Below, in pieces: positions 8,036 to 16,180 of a DNA stretch of 39,116 nt. The translations under genes were made by a program, and so were the position numbers. Position 1 is the stretch's first letter, and each line of letters opens with the position of its first letter. The stretch comes from an uncultured Spirochaetaceae bacterium (lineage in GTDB: Bacteria; Spirochaetota; Spirochaetia; Sphaerochaetales; Sphaerochaetaceae): NCBI GenBank assembly GCA_944389065.1, contig CALXKZ010000029.1, positions 1-39,116 of the forward strand. Direction: 5' to 3'. The notes beneath the pieces were generated by a model. The model did no database searches and was not told the DNA's origin. It worked only from the letters and a program-made list of their open reading frames with translations.

Positions 8036-9061
8036 ATGGAAAAGAAGAATATCGAATGGTCCAAGCTCGGCTTCGGCTATATGCCGGTGGATTATCGTTT
8101 CGTTGCTCATTGGAAGGATGGCAGCTGGGATGAGGGCGGTCTTACAAAGGATGCATCTGTCTCGATTTCCGAAAGTGCTGGTGTCCTTCAGTATGCCCAG
8201 ACATGCTTTGAGGGTCTTAAGGTCTATACGCAGAAGAATGGAGATATCGTCGCATTCCGCCCCGATCTCAATGCAAAGCGTCTGCAGGACAGCGCTGACA
8301 GGCTCCTGATGCCAGAGGTTCCGGAGGAGATGTTCATCAGAGCTCTCGATGAGATGGTCAAGGCCAATGCCGCATGGGTCCCTCCATATGGTTCAGGTGC
8401 TACACTTTATATCAGGCCATTCCTTTTCGGATCGGGGCCTGTCATCGGAGTCGCTCCTGCTCCTGAGTATGAGTTCAGGATGTTCGCAACTCCTGTTGGT
8501 CCGTACTTCAAGGGCGGAGTGAAGCCTATAAGGCTCATGGTCAGTGATTTTGATAGGGCAGCTCCTCATGGAACAGGCCATATCAAGGCTGGACTCAACT
8601 ATGCTATGTCGCTCTACCCGGGAGACTATGCGCATAAGCATGGCTTCAGCGAGAATATGTATCTTGATGCTGCTACTAGAACCTATGTTGAGGAGACTGG
8701 AGGCGCTAACTTCATCTTCATCACAAAGGATGGAAAGCTCGTGACTCCGAAGTCACATACAATCCTGCCGTCAATCACACGCCGCTCGATTGTAATCGTC
8801 GCATCGGAGATGCTGGGCATGGAAGTTGAGGAGCGTCCTGTTCCATTCACAGAGGTCAAGGATTTTGCAGAGATCGGACTTTGCGGAACAGCTGCTGTGA
8901 TCTCACCTGTAGGATCGATTACCCATGCCGGCGGAGAGATTCTCGTTCCTTCCGGAATGGAGAAGATGGGACCGGTGCTCACAAAGCTCCGTGAGACGAT
9001 CACAGGAATCCAGGAAGGCACTGTTGAGGGCCCTGCTGGTTGGATCCACAAGATCTGCTGA
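8036..9061 (+). CDS. ilvE: branched-chain amino-acid aminotransferase
   Basis: A 341-aa fold-type IV PLP enzyme of the BCAT family, which moves the amino group between leucine, isoleucine or valine and 2-oxoglutarate. The PLP lysine is K184 in 'GTGHIKAGLNYA'; 'FEGLKVY' (about 59-65), 'LYIRPFLFG' (about 124-132), 'EETGGANFIF' and 'GTAAVISPV' are further family motifs. The length is that of the larger (about 340-360 aa) bacterial/eukaryotic subtype. The ATG has an AGAGG site eight bases upstream and a TATTAT -10 at 8003-8008, so it is an ordinary leadered gene. It is followed by a strong terminator and then by the foreign-looking minus-strand module. Confidence 0.93.
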   Translation: MEKKNIEWSKLGFGYMPVDYRFVAHWKDGSWDEGGLTKDASVSISESAGVLQYAQTCFEGLKVYTQKNGDIVAFRPDLNAKRLQDSADRLLMPEVPEEMFIRALDEMVKANAAWVPPYGSGATLYIRPFLFGSGPVIGVAPAPEYEFRMFATPVGPYFKGGVKPIRLMVSDFDRAAPHGTGHIKAGLNYAMSLYPGDYAHKHGFSENMYLDAATRTYVEETGGANFIFITKDGKLVTPKSHTILPSITRRSIVIVASEMLGMEVEERPVPFTEVKDFAEIGLCGTAAVISPVGSITHAGGEILVPSGMEKMGPVLTKLRETITGIQEGTVEGPAGWIHKIC

Positions 9062-9083
9062 TATATTGCTATCGCGAAAAGAT

Positions 9084-9124
9084 AACTGCTGCGGGAATTC
9101 TGTGTTCTCTGCAGCAGTTTTATC
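9084..9124. terminator. bidirectional intrinsic terminator
   Basis: A 9-bp perfect stem AACTGCTGC (9084-9092) / GCAGCAGTT (9111-9119) is followed by TTTATCT on the plus strand, ending the aminotransferase message. On the minus strand the same stem is followed by ATCTTTTC, so it can also end the PRTase module. Confidence 0.8.
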
Positions 9125-10015
9125 TCAGAACGTGCTATTGTCAATTGGCTGGGATTTCTCTGCCTTGATTATTTCGCTATTCAGATTCTTCTGCAATCTG
9201 ATGCAGGCTTGATTGTAATCCAGTGTTTCCTCAGTGTGTAGATTTGTAAAAAATGGAGTAAGATTCTTTGCATTTCCTCTTAAGGAATATGTTGTGCTGA
9301 AAAGTTTCAGTTCTGTTCCAGCGTTAAGCCAATAATCTCTGGATAACTGATTTGCTGCAAGAACAGCGCCTATCACTTCTGAGGCTCCAGCTTTGAAAAG
9401 AGTATCTGCACATTCGGTCAGCGTCGCCCCTGTTGTCAGAATGTCATCAATAAGAATGACTTTTCGTTCATTGAGATTGATGTTGCAGCTGAATGCTCCC
9501 TTGATATTCGTGCTTCGATCTGCTGCCGAAGTTTTGCTTTTCTGTTCGGAATAGCTTTTTCTGCGTCCCAGATATGGTTGTATATTCTCTAGCGAAAACT
9601 TAGTTGCAATATTGCTTATTATGTTTTCGAATCTGCTTTTGCTTCCAAGATGATCAGGAATACCGCATATACAGTCCATCTCAGCTATTGTGCATATTCT
9701 CCTTGTTTCTGCGGTGAATATACGCAGAAAAATACCATCAAACTTTCCATATAATCTGTTTTGCGGATCTTTGTTCTTTCTTATTGCCAGTGAATAATAA
9801 TCCGTGCTGCTTCGATAATGATTTGAGCCGAAATATCTTCCTGCGAGTATGACCGGGATTTTATGCTGCTCTTTATTTATAGATGTCTCTCCTAGTTTTC
9901 CTCTTAGACTCTTACTGTTGCTTTTATGAATCAGCCTTTCCCCCAGAAATCTCCAGGCTCCCGATTTGATTAGTTCTATGAAAGCCTTTATGGAATGGCA
10001 TGTGAGATCTGGCAA
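9125..10015 (-). CDS. phosphoribosyltransferase-domain protein, ShosT/ComF-like part
   Basis: A 296-aa open frame with a type I phosphoribosyltransferase fold. The PRPP loop 'VILIDDILTTGATL' lies near residue 180, and 'VIGAVLAANQ' continues the Rossmann-like core. The N-terminal ~170 residues are unlike plain ComF. The only start visible after the preceding stop is a TTG (10015), weakly supported. The frame is continuous with the HAD-like ORF upstream, apart from one TAA at 10025-10027, so this is probably the C-terminal part of one HAD+PRTase protein. In ShosTA-type systems a PRTase toxin is paired with a DprA-like antitoxin, as here. AT-rich codon use differs from its neighbours. Alternative: a competence ComF homologue. 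Confidence 0.65.
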   Translation of the reverse strand: MPDLTCHSIKAFIELIKSGAWRFLGERLIHKSNSKSLRGKLGETSINKEQHKIPVILAGRYFGSNHYRSSTDYYSLAIRKNKDPQNRLYGKFDGIFLRIFTAETRRICTIAEMDCICGIPDHLGSKSRFENIISNIATKFSLENIQPYLGRRKSYSEQKSKTSAADRSTNIKGAFSCNINLNERKVILIDDILTTGATLTECADTLFKAGASEVIGAVLAANQLSRDYWLNAGTELKLFSTTYSLRGNAKNLTPFFTNLHTEETLDYNQACIRLQKNLNSEIIKAEKSQPIDNSTF

Positions 10016-10024
10016 TTTCCCATA

Positions 10025-10369
10025 TTAAGGTCTGATTCCATCGGTGCTGATGAATAAGGTTGTAGAGAAAGAGCCCAATGCATTTACGATGAATCCAAGA
10101 TCATCTGAAACATAGGCAATGTCTTCTATTCCAATATTGAATTCTGTAATCAGAGCCTGCTGAAAACCAGGAGTGGGAAGGTTGAATTTCCACTGTTTGA
10201 AAGACTGGGCATTGGGACATATCTGTTTCCATTCATTTATATGTCTGGTAATGATTATGCATTTTTGCTTCGACATGAAATCATCCAGAGCTTTCTGATC
10301 TGGGATAGTGAGTCCATTCTCCATAAACCTATCGATATTGAAAACAAAAAGCTCAATGCCTGTCTGCAC
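10025..10369 (-). CDS. degenerate HAD-like domain, N-terminal part of the split toxin
   Basis: A 114-aa segment starting at a GTG (10369) that overlaps the end of the DprA-like gene by 17 bases and has AGGGG just upstream. 'ELFVFNIDRF' occupies the place of the HAD motif I (D-x-D) with Asn for the nucleophilic Asp. 'CIIITRH' fits motif II and 'IAYVSDDLGFIVNAL' fits motif IV, so this is a HAD fold that probably lacks phosphatase activity. The frame ends in TAA (10025-10027), and the PRTase frame follows in the same register after three codons. Either the two parts are made separately, or this is a nonsense-interrupted fusion gene. The HAD call is by motif pattern only. Confidence 0.5.
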   Translation of the reverse strand: MQTGIELFVFNIDRFMENGLTIPDQKALDDFMSKQKCIIITRHINEWKQICPNAQSFKQWKFNLPTPGFQQALITEFNIGIEDIAYVSDDLGFIVNALGSFSTTLFISTDGIRP

Positions 10370-11576
10370 CGTATTCCCCTGTATTATCTGCAACAACCAG
10401 ATCGTCATTGTAGAATAGATCATAACTGGAATTCTGCTCGGCATTCATTTTATAAACTCTGTTTTCAGAAAGGATATCAATGATTTCACTTGGCGTTCTG
10501 ACTCTGATAGCTCCAAGCTTCTCGAATTTCGCAGGCCATGTTATCGATTGTATATTGAAAGCATTCTGCGGAATCAGCACGAGGCGTTTCTGCTTTAAAG
10601 CATACCTGGCTTGTTTTAGAGCTCCTGATGTTTCACCCGCCTCCATTATCACAGTAGCCTGAGATAAACCGCTCATGACACCATCACGCAAAGGAAAGAA
10701 CCAGCGTTCTGTCTTCGTTGCAGGAGAGAACTGGGAGACGATGAGGCCTTCTTTTTCAATTCTTTTCTGGATTTCCATATTCTCGCTTGGGTAGTATTGG
10801 TTGAGATTTGTTCCGATTACCGCAATTGTTGCGAGTCTGTTATCCAGGGCGGCTTTATGGGCAGCTGCATCTATGCCTTTTGCTAGCCCTGAGACTATTA
10901 TGATTCCATTTCTTCCAAGGATCCTGGCAACCCTTTCTGTATTCTGTTTCCCTTCCTCGCCAGCATTTCTGCTCCCTACGAGAGCAACGGTTCTGTTATC
11001 CTGAAGAAGATTGATATTTCCCCTCAGGTAAAGAAAGCGCGGGGCTTCTTCTGTCTGTGCAAGCAGGGCCGGGTATTCCGGATTTCCAAGCTTTATTATC
11101 CTGTCTGAGATCTTGAGTCTGCTGAATGCACTGATAGATCGTCTGTATTCACATTCGATGATATCCGAGGCAATATCGAGTTTATCAGCCCAATAACTTA
11201 GATTCCCAGTCATAGGTGTGCATATGATCTCTTGATCTGATAAATCAAGTATCTGGCAGGCTTTCTTCTCACTTGCGTGAAGAATATTCATTACTGTTGC
11301 AAGTGTGACAGCTTCATTCTTTTCAGGAGTGTCTATCTGGAATTTCCCTTCTTCTTCATACTGAGTTGTCTCATCGGGATCCGAAGAGAATATTGAAAGC
11401 TCTTTCTTTCTCTTTTCCAGCTCATTAAGATGATAGATTGTTCCGGAAGAATTCTTCTTCAAGGGACGGACTTTTCCATCTTTTGTCAGAATAGCCAGCC
11501 TTTGTATGCTTATACCAAGATATTCAGCAGCTTCACGGGAAAAGAAAAGCTTATCAGCGAGCAGATCAGTATCCAT
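10353..11576 (-). CDS. DprA-like protein with N-terminal helix-turn-helix, ShosA-like
   Basis: A 407-aa protein. Residues ~10-60 form a MerR/excisionase-type helix-turn-helix ('SREAAEYLGIS...KDGKVRP'). Residues ~170-360 are a DprA Rossmann domain with 'ALVGSRNAGEEGKQ', 'IIVSGLAKGIDAAAH', 'AVIGTNLNQYYP' and 'EAGETSGALKQA'. The canonical R-N-R of DprA is R-D-G here ('PLRDGVMSGLS'), and the usual C-terminal winged helix is missing. It is therefore a divergent paralogue, not the housekeeping recombination mediator. Its partner downstream is a PRTase, the arrangement of ShosA (DprA-like antitoxin) with ShosT (PRTase toxin). The HTH may autoregulate the operon. It starts leaderless from its own strong promoter. 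Confidence 0.75.
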   Translation of the reverse strand: MDTDLLADKLFFSREAAEYLGISIQRLAILTKDGKVRPLKKNSSGTIYHLNELEKRKKELSIFSSDPDETTQYEEEGKFQIDTPEKNEAVTLATVMNILHASEKKACQILDLSDQEIICTPMTGNLSYWADKLDIASDIIECEYRRSISAFSRLKISDRIIKLGNPEYPALLAQTEEAPRFLYLRGNINLLQDNRTVALVGSRNAGEEGKQNTERVARILGRNGIIIVSGLAKGIDAAAHKAALDNRLATIAVIGTNLNQYYPSENMEIQKRIEKEGLIVSQFSPATKTERWFFPLRDGVMSGLSQATVIMEAGETSGALKQARYALKQKRLVLIPQNAFNIQSITWPAKFEKLGAIRVRTPSEIIDILSENRVYKMNAEQNSSYDLFYNDDLVVADNTGEYGADRH

Positions 11577-11582
11577 AGAATG

Positions 11583-11612
11583 ATTATCAGTTCATGGGTT
11601 GATGATTGTCAA
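11583..11612 (-). promoter_or_regulatory. leaderless promoter of the DprA-like module
   Basis: On the minus strand: consensus -35 TTGACA (11612-11607), an 18-base spacer and -10 GATAAT (11588-11583), six bases before the ATG at 11576. No ribosome-binding site is present. Confidence 0.7.
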
Positions 11613-11673
11613 TACTTGAAATCCTGTCTGTTAATATCTTATTCACCTTGTCAGGAGAAGAAGCAGAAAGAAT

Positions 11674-11692
11674 GGCCTGCACGAGGCAGGCC
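11674..11692 (-). terminator. intrinsic terminator after glgC
   Basis: A perfect 7-bp stem GGCCTGC/GCAGGCC with a 5-base loop lies about 20 bases after the glgC stop on the minus strand. The following tract is ATTCTTTCT, so it is moderately U-rich. Confidence 0.6.
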
Positions 11693-11711
11693 ATCATCAT
11701 GGAGAAATCAA

Positions 11712-13013
11712 TTACATCACCGTTCCGTCAGGGATGATTGCATTCTTGTTGATGACGATGATTCCGTCATGCACTGAATACATCTCATAGTCTCCGTCCG
11801 GACGAGGGATGTTGTCGATACCGATGCGGCAGTTCGACCCGATTCTTGCATTCTGGTCTATGATTGCGCGCTTGATGATCGTTGCCTTTCCGATACCGAT
11901 GTTTGGAATGCCCTTCTTCGCATTCTCAGCCTTCTCCTCATCGGTCTCGTAGACCGTGGCTCCCATGCAGTATACTCCATCCAGGGAAGCTCCAGCTTCA
12001 ATGAATGTACGTACACCGATGATTGAATTCACGATATATGCATTCGTGATGATTGAACCTTCTGAGGTGAGTGAGCAGGAAATGTTGCAGAAGTTCGCCT
12101 TTGTTGCAGGAAGATGGCGGCGATGCGTATAGATCGGCATCTCCTCATCGTAGAAGTTGAATGCAGGCTTTTCGGATGCAAGATTGAGGTTCGTCTCATA
12201 GAATGCCTTGATCGTTCCGATATCTTCCCAGAAATCATTGAAAAGATATGCTCCGACTCTTCTTGTCTTGATGATGTCTGGAATGATTTCCTTTCCGAAA
12301 TCTGTTTTGTCATTGTTCAGGGCTTCTTCCATCGTCTGTGCGTTGAAGATGTATATTCCCATCGATGCCAGATATTCGTTTTCACGGTTTCTGTCCAGTC
12401 CAAGCTGGGCCTTCAGGCACTTCTCTGGAACTTTGTAGTCCGTGATATCCATATCGGGAGCCGGTTTCTCATAGAACTTCGTGATGATTCCCTCATCGTC
12501 TGTTCCGATGATTCCCAGTCCTGTTGCATGCTCACGAGAGATAGGCTTTGCAGCGATTGTAAGCTCAGCGCCTGATTCGATATGCCTGTCAAGCATGCTC
12601 TGGAAATCCATTCTGTAAAGCTGATCGCCGGAAAGAATGACGTAGTAGTCGGCCTGCTGGTCATGGAAGTGGACGAGGTTCTTCCTTACAGCGTCAGCTG
12701 TTCCCTGATACCAGCTCTCGCTTGTCGGTGTCTGCTCTGCAGCAAGAATCTCTACGAATCCGCCTGAGAACTGATCGAACTGATATGTGTTCGTTATGTG
12801 ATTATGCAGCGATGCTGTGTTGAACTGCGTGAGAACGTAGATCTGCTTGATATCGCTGTTGATGCAGTTGGATATAGGAATATCCACAAGCCTGTATTTT
12901 CCCGCAAATGGGACAGCAGGCTTAGCTCTGCCCATTGTAAGGGGATACAGCCTTGTTCCGCGGCCTCCGCCCAGAACAATAGCAATCACCTTTTTCTTCT
13001 TGTTATGGCTCAT
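11712..13013 (-). CDS. glgC: glucose-1-phosphate adenylyltransferase
   Basis: This 433-aa enzyme makes ADP-glucose from ATP and glucose 1-phosphate, the first committed step of bacterial glycogen synthesis. The N-terminal nucleotidyltransferase domain carries 'LGGGRGTRLYPLT' (about 14-26), 'RAKPAVPFAGKYRLVDIPISN' features (about 29-49) and 'SGDQLYRMD' near 131. The C-terminal part (from about 300) has left-handed beta-helix hexapeptides ('GSNCRIGIDNI'). It lies 38 bases after glgA in the same direction, with a GAGGAGG ribosome-binding site, so the two form an operon that ends in the hairpin at 11674. Confidence 0.95.
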   Translation of the reverse strand: MSHNKKKKVIAIVLGGGRGTRLYPLTMGRAKPAVPFAGKYRLVDIPISNCINSDIKQIYVLTQFNTASLHNHITNTYQFDQFSGGFVEILAAEQTPTSESWYQGTADAVRKNLVHFHDQQADYYVILSGDQLYRMDFQSMLDRHIESGAELTIAAKPISREHATGLGIIGTDDEGIITKFYEKPAPDMDITDYKVPEKCLKAQLGLDRNRENEYLASMGIYIFNAQTMEEALNNDKTDFGKEIIPDIIKTRRVGAYLFNDFWEDIGTIKAFYETNLNLASEKPAFNFYDEEMPIYTHRRHLPATKANFCNISCSLTSEGSIITNAYIVNSIIGVRTFIEAGASLDGVYCMGATVYETDEEKAENAKKGIPNIGIGKATIIKRAIIDQNARIGSNCRIGIDNIPRPDGDYEMYSVHDGIIVINKNAIIPDGTVM

Positions 13014-13051
13014 TATTCAAATCCTCCTCATAAGTATATATTCTATCCTAA

Positions 13052-14476
13052 TCACCCCAGCTCCCGATAGAGCTTAAGGTACTCTTGTGCAGATCTTGTC
13101 CATGAAAGATCGGCAGTCATCGCGTTCTTCCTGGCTTTTGCAAGAGCTTTTGCATCGCTGTATAGTCCGACAGCTCTCTTTATCCTTTCAAGAATGCATG
13201 CTGTCGAAAGCTCATTGATCAATATGCCATTGCCATTCTCAGGGTCTTCATCCACATCGATGATCGTATCGGCAAGCCCGCCTGTTCTGTGCGCGACAGG
13301 AAGGGTTCCATAGTGAAGAGAGTACATCTGGTTCAGTCCGCATGGTTCATAGCGGGATGGCATGAGGAAGAAATCCGCCGCCCCTTCGGTTTCGTGCGCT
13401 GCCTTATTGCTGAAAGCGATCCTTACCGAAAGATTCGGATATCTGGAATCAAGATCAAGGAGCTTTTCCTCATAGTGCTTATCACCTGTTCCGATGATGA
13501 TCATCTGGATTCTCTCATGGAGGATTTCCTCCAGAAGAGGGGAGTTGCCTCCGAGAAGCTCCGCATATCCCTTCTGGTCTGCGATCCTTGAGATCATCGC
13601 AAAGAGAGGGATGGAATCATCAGCATCGAATCCATGCTCTGTCTGTATGCGCTTTTTCAGCATAGCCTTTCCTGAGAGATTGCTTTTTGAGAAGTGCTCG
13701 CTGAATGCTTTGTCATGCATAGGATTCCATTCATGATAATCCATGCCATTGAGAATTCCCTGCAGATCGCTGCTTCTTGAGCGGAGTATACCGTCCATTG
13801 CGCATCCGAATCTCTCTGTCTGTATCTCCTTTGCATATGTGGGAGAGACTGTCGTGATCCTGTCTGATGTAAGAAGCGAGCCTTTAAGCATATTCACGCG
13901 CTCAGATGCGCTCTCGCCGGAGAGAAAATCGCTGTCAAGCCTGTCTCCGGCAAGGACTGCATCGTATCTTGAGAAATCCCCCTGATACGCCAGATTATGA
14001 ATCGTGAATATGGTCTTTGCCTTTATCCGCTCTTTGTCTGCATAGTGCGGTACAAGCCCCGCTGTCCAGTCATGGCAGTGGATTATATCGGCTTTCCAGC
14101 CTGTGGCTTTCAGATAGAGTACAGCGGCCTTCGCGAAAAGCGCAAAACGAGGATAGTTATCTGCATATGGAGTGAATGATGTGTCTCCGTATATGCCTTT
14201 CCTTTCTGTGAAATAAGGATGGACAAGGCCTACATATTCCACGCCATCTACGTGCTTTGAGAGCGTGGATACTTCCTCTTCATGGGAGAGCATAGGAACA
14301 GTGAACGCTGAGGATTTCCTGAATCCCTTGCTGTCAATGAATGAGTACATCGGCATGAATACCCTTACCTTAGCTCCGCTTTTCACGAGAGCAGGGGAAA
14401 GCGCACCAACAACATCCGCGAGTCCCCCTGATTTAGAGAAAGGGACTGTCTCACTTGTAACCATCAGGATATTCAT
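13052..14476 (-). CDS. glgA: glycogen (starch) synthase
   Basis: This 474-aa GT5 enzyme adds glucose from ADP-glucose to the non-reducing end of glycogen. The N-terminus has the ADP-glucose binding 'SKSGGLADVVGAL' (K-x-G-G, residues 14-18). 'HCHDWTAGLVPHY' (near 134) and the C-terminal 'PSRYEPCGLNQMYSLHYGTLP' region are GlgA signatures. Length is normal. It is the first gene of the glgA-glgC operon. Its promoter places the start only one or two bases after the predicted transcription start, so the message is essentially leaderless. Confidence 0.95.
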   Translation of the reverse strand: MNILMVTSETVPFSKSGGLADVVGALSPALVKSGAKVRVFMPMYSFIDSKGFRKSSAFTVPMLSHEEEVSTLSKHVDGVEYVGLVHPYFTERKGIYGDTSFTPYADNYPRFALFAKAAVLYLKATGWKADIIHCHDWTAGLVPHYADKERIKAKTIFTIHNLAYQGDFSRYDAVLAGDRLDSDFLSGESASERVNMLKGSLLTSDRITTVSPTYAKEIQTERFGCAMDGILRSRSSDLQGILNGMDYHEWNPMHDKAFSEHFSKSNLSGKAMLKKRIQTEHGFDADDSIPLFAMISRIADQKGYAELLGGNSPLLEEILHERIQMIIIGTGDKHYEEKLLDLDSRYPNLSVRIAFSNKAAHETEGAADFFLMPSRYEPCGLNQMYSLHYGTLPVAHRTGGLADTIIDVDEDPENGNGILINELSTACILERIKRAVGLYSDAKALAKARKNAMTADLSWTRSAQEYLKLYRELG

Positions 14477-14484
14477 AGCTAATA

Positions 14485-14513
14485 ATTATCCGATGCAAAG
14501 TATATGAAAGCAA
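14485..14513 (-). promoter_or_regulatory. glgA promoter, near-leaderless
   Basis: On the minus strand: -35 TTGCTT (14513-14508), a 17-base spacer and -10 GATAAT (14490-14485), eight bases before the glgA ATG. No ribosome-binding site is present. Confidence 0.6.
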
Positions 14514-14553
14514 GGGAAAAAAGCGGTTTTACGCGGTATTTGACAGATTTTAA

Positions 14554-14577
14554 GGCCCGGTTTGCACCCTCCGGGCC
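14554..14577 (-). terminator. hairpin after trxB
   Basis: Stem GGCCCGG (14554-14560) / CCGGGCC (14571-14577) with a 10-base loop, just after the trxB stop on the minus strand. The tail TTAAAATC is only partly U-rich, so termination is likely but not certain. Confidence 0.6.
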
Positions 14578-14583
14578 GGTGTG

Positions 14584-15486
14584 TCAACCAAGATTCTGTA
14601 TGTATTCATCGGCAGCATGTGCCGCTTCTGCGCCATCGCCTGCTGCTGTGACAACCTGTCTGAATGGGGTAGTACGCACGTCTCCTGCTGCGAAAAGGCC
14701 TGGAACTGAAGTTTCCATCTTCCCGTCTGTCTTCACAAAGCCATGGTCAAGTTCAGCAAAGCCATCAAGGATCTCGCTGTTCGGGATTATGCCGACGAAG
14801 ATGAAGACAGCATCGGCTTTGAGAACCGTTCCATCAGAAAGCTCTGCCTCCTGCACAAGCTTCCCGTCGCCTTTTATCGTTGTCACGTTCTTTCCGAGCT
14901 CAAGCTTTATGTTCTCCTTTGCAAAAACCCTGTCCTGGAGCGCTTTCTGCCCTCTGAACTCCGTCCTTCTGTGAACTATCGTGACAGTCCTGCAGATCTT
15001 AGAAAGATAAAGCGCATCTGTAAGCGCTGTATCTCCGCCTCCTACGACAACGACATCCTTGCCGCGGAAGAATGGACCATCGCAGGTTGCACAGTAGCTT
15101 ACGCCCTTTCCCTGATACTCCTCTTCTCCTATGCACCCAAGGTGCCTGTGGCGTGCGCCTGCTGCATAGATGACAGCCTTGGATCTTATCTCCCCGTCCG
15201 TGCAGACTGTGATGAATTCATTGCCTTCCTTGCGTATGGATTTCGCTTCTGCGAATTCTATCGCTGCTCCAAACGAGGAAGCCTGCTTCTCCATCGCCTC
15301 TGAGAGCGCATAGCCCGATGTCGATGGAAGCCCGGGGTAGTTCTCTATCTCATCAATATAGAGAAGCTGTCCGCCCGGTCCCATCGAATCTATTGCGATG
15401 GTTCTGTATCCTGCTCTTGATGCATAGGATGCCGCGCTCAAGCCCGCAGGACCGCACCCGATCACGAGAATATCATAATCAGCCAT
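14584..15486 (-). CDS. trxB: thioredoxin reductase
   Basis: This roughly 300-aa FAD/NADPH enzyme reduces thioredoxin. The FAD site 'VIGCGPAGLSAASYASRAG' is at the N-terminus. The redox pair is in 'YCATCDGPFF' (C-A-T-C), the NADPH site is 'VVVGGGDTALTDAL' and the C-terminal FAD motif is 'GLFAAGDVRTTPFRQVVTAAGDG'. The ATG at 15486 is preferred over an upstream in-frame ATG (15528), because it begins right before the FAD motif and has AAGGAGA at the right distance. It overlaps the tsaB stop by 8 bases and is the last gene of the TPR-tsaE-tsaB-trxB operon. Confidence 0.95.
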   Translation of the reverse strand: MADYDILVIGCGPAGLSAASYASRAGYRTIAIDSMGPGGQLLYIDEIENYPGLPSTSGYALSEAMEKQASSFGAAIEFAEAKSIRKEGNEFITVCTDGEIRSKAVIYAAGARHRHLGCIGEEEYQGKGVSYCATCDGPFFRGKDVVVVGGGDTALTDALYLSKICRTVTIVHRRTEFRGQKALQDRVFAKENIKLELGKNVTTIKGDGKLVQEAELSDGTVLKADAVFIFVGIIPNSEILDGFAELDHGFVKTDGKMETSVPGLFAAGDVRTTPFRQVVTAAGDGAEAAHAADEYIQNLG

Positions 15487-16180
15487 TGCTCTTCTCCTTG
15501 ATTTTCCTTTCCAGCGACTCCTCGGCATCGGAACGCCTGATGTACACAGGTCCTTCGCCTATATCATCAGCACCGGTCTTTCCATACTTCTCGATCGCAA
15601 GATCCATCAGGGATCTGGAGAGATTGCGGGGGGAGGAGCTGTCTACGATGAATGGTATCCTGCTTTCAAGCTTCGAAAGCTTCTCCGCAAAGAGAGATGC
15701 ATCGGGTCCTGTTATCAGAAGGGGTACTGTGGAATCCTTGCCGATTACAGCGATCACATCCTCTGGATTCCCGTCCCTGTCAGCAATCAATGTCTTCCCA
15801 TTCTCCTTGACTGAGAAGTAGAACTTCTTCTTCCTTGCGTCGATTGCTGATAGAACAGGACCTGGGTAATCCTTCACGGTATCATAGATTGCGTCGAGGG
15901 TGGGAACAGATACAAGCGGTATGGAAAGGGCAGAGGAGATTCCCTTCATCGAAGCCATTGCGATTCTCAGCCCTGTGAACGATCCCGGTCCCTTTGTCAC
16001 CGAAAGAAGATCCAGATCCTTCATCTCTATCCCAGCATTCCCAAGCAGTTCCACGATAACAGAGAGAAGATCCTCAGAAGGGGAGAAGCAGCCTGATACA
16101 AGACGCTCCTCGTAGCTTTTATCTGTCCTGAGCGCAACTGAAGCTATAGCAGATGACGTATCTGCTGCAAGTACATTCAC
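15479..16180 (-). CDS. tsaB: tRNA t6A synthesis protein TsaB
   Basis: A 233-aa member of the ASKHA-fold TsaB/YeaZ family. TsaB joins TsaD and TsaE to transfer threonylcarbamoyl from TC-AMP to A37 of ANN-decoding tRNAs. Signatures seen are 'LAADTSSAIASVAL' at the N-terminus and 'VTKGPGSFTGLRIAMASMKGIS' features near 60-80. The start is GTG: the sequence GTGA at 16180-16177 overlaps the tsaE stop, with a GGAGGAGAG site inside the end of tsaE. tsaD is not in this window. Confidence 0.92.
   Translation of the reverse strand: MNVLAADTSSAIASVALRTDKSYEERLVSGCFSPSEDLLSVIVELLGNAGIEMKDLDLLSVTKGPGSFTGLRIAMASMKGISSALSIPLVSVPTLDAIYDTVKDYPGPVLSAIDARKKKFYFSVKENGKTLIADRDGNPEDVIAVIGKDSTVPLLITGPDASLFAEKLSKLESRIPFIVDSSSPRNLSRSLMDLAIEKYGKTGADDIGEGPVYIRRSDAEESLERKIKEKSNG

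Noticed and set aside
9125..11576. Natural competence locus (dprA-comF).
   Set aside because: The DprA domain lacks the RNR motif and winged helix, carries an extra HTH, and the PRTase is preceded by a HAD-like part; the ShosTA-like reading fits better, though it is not proven.
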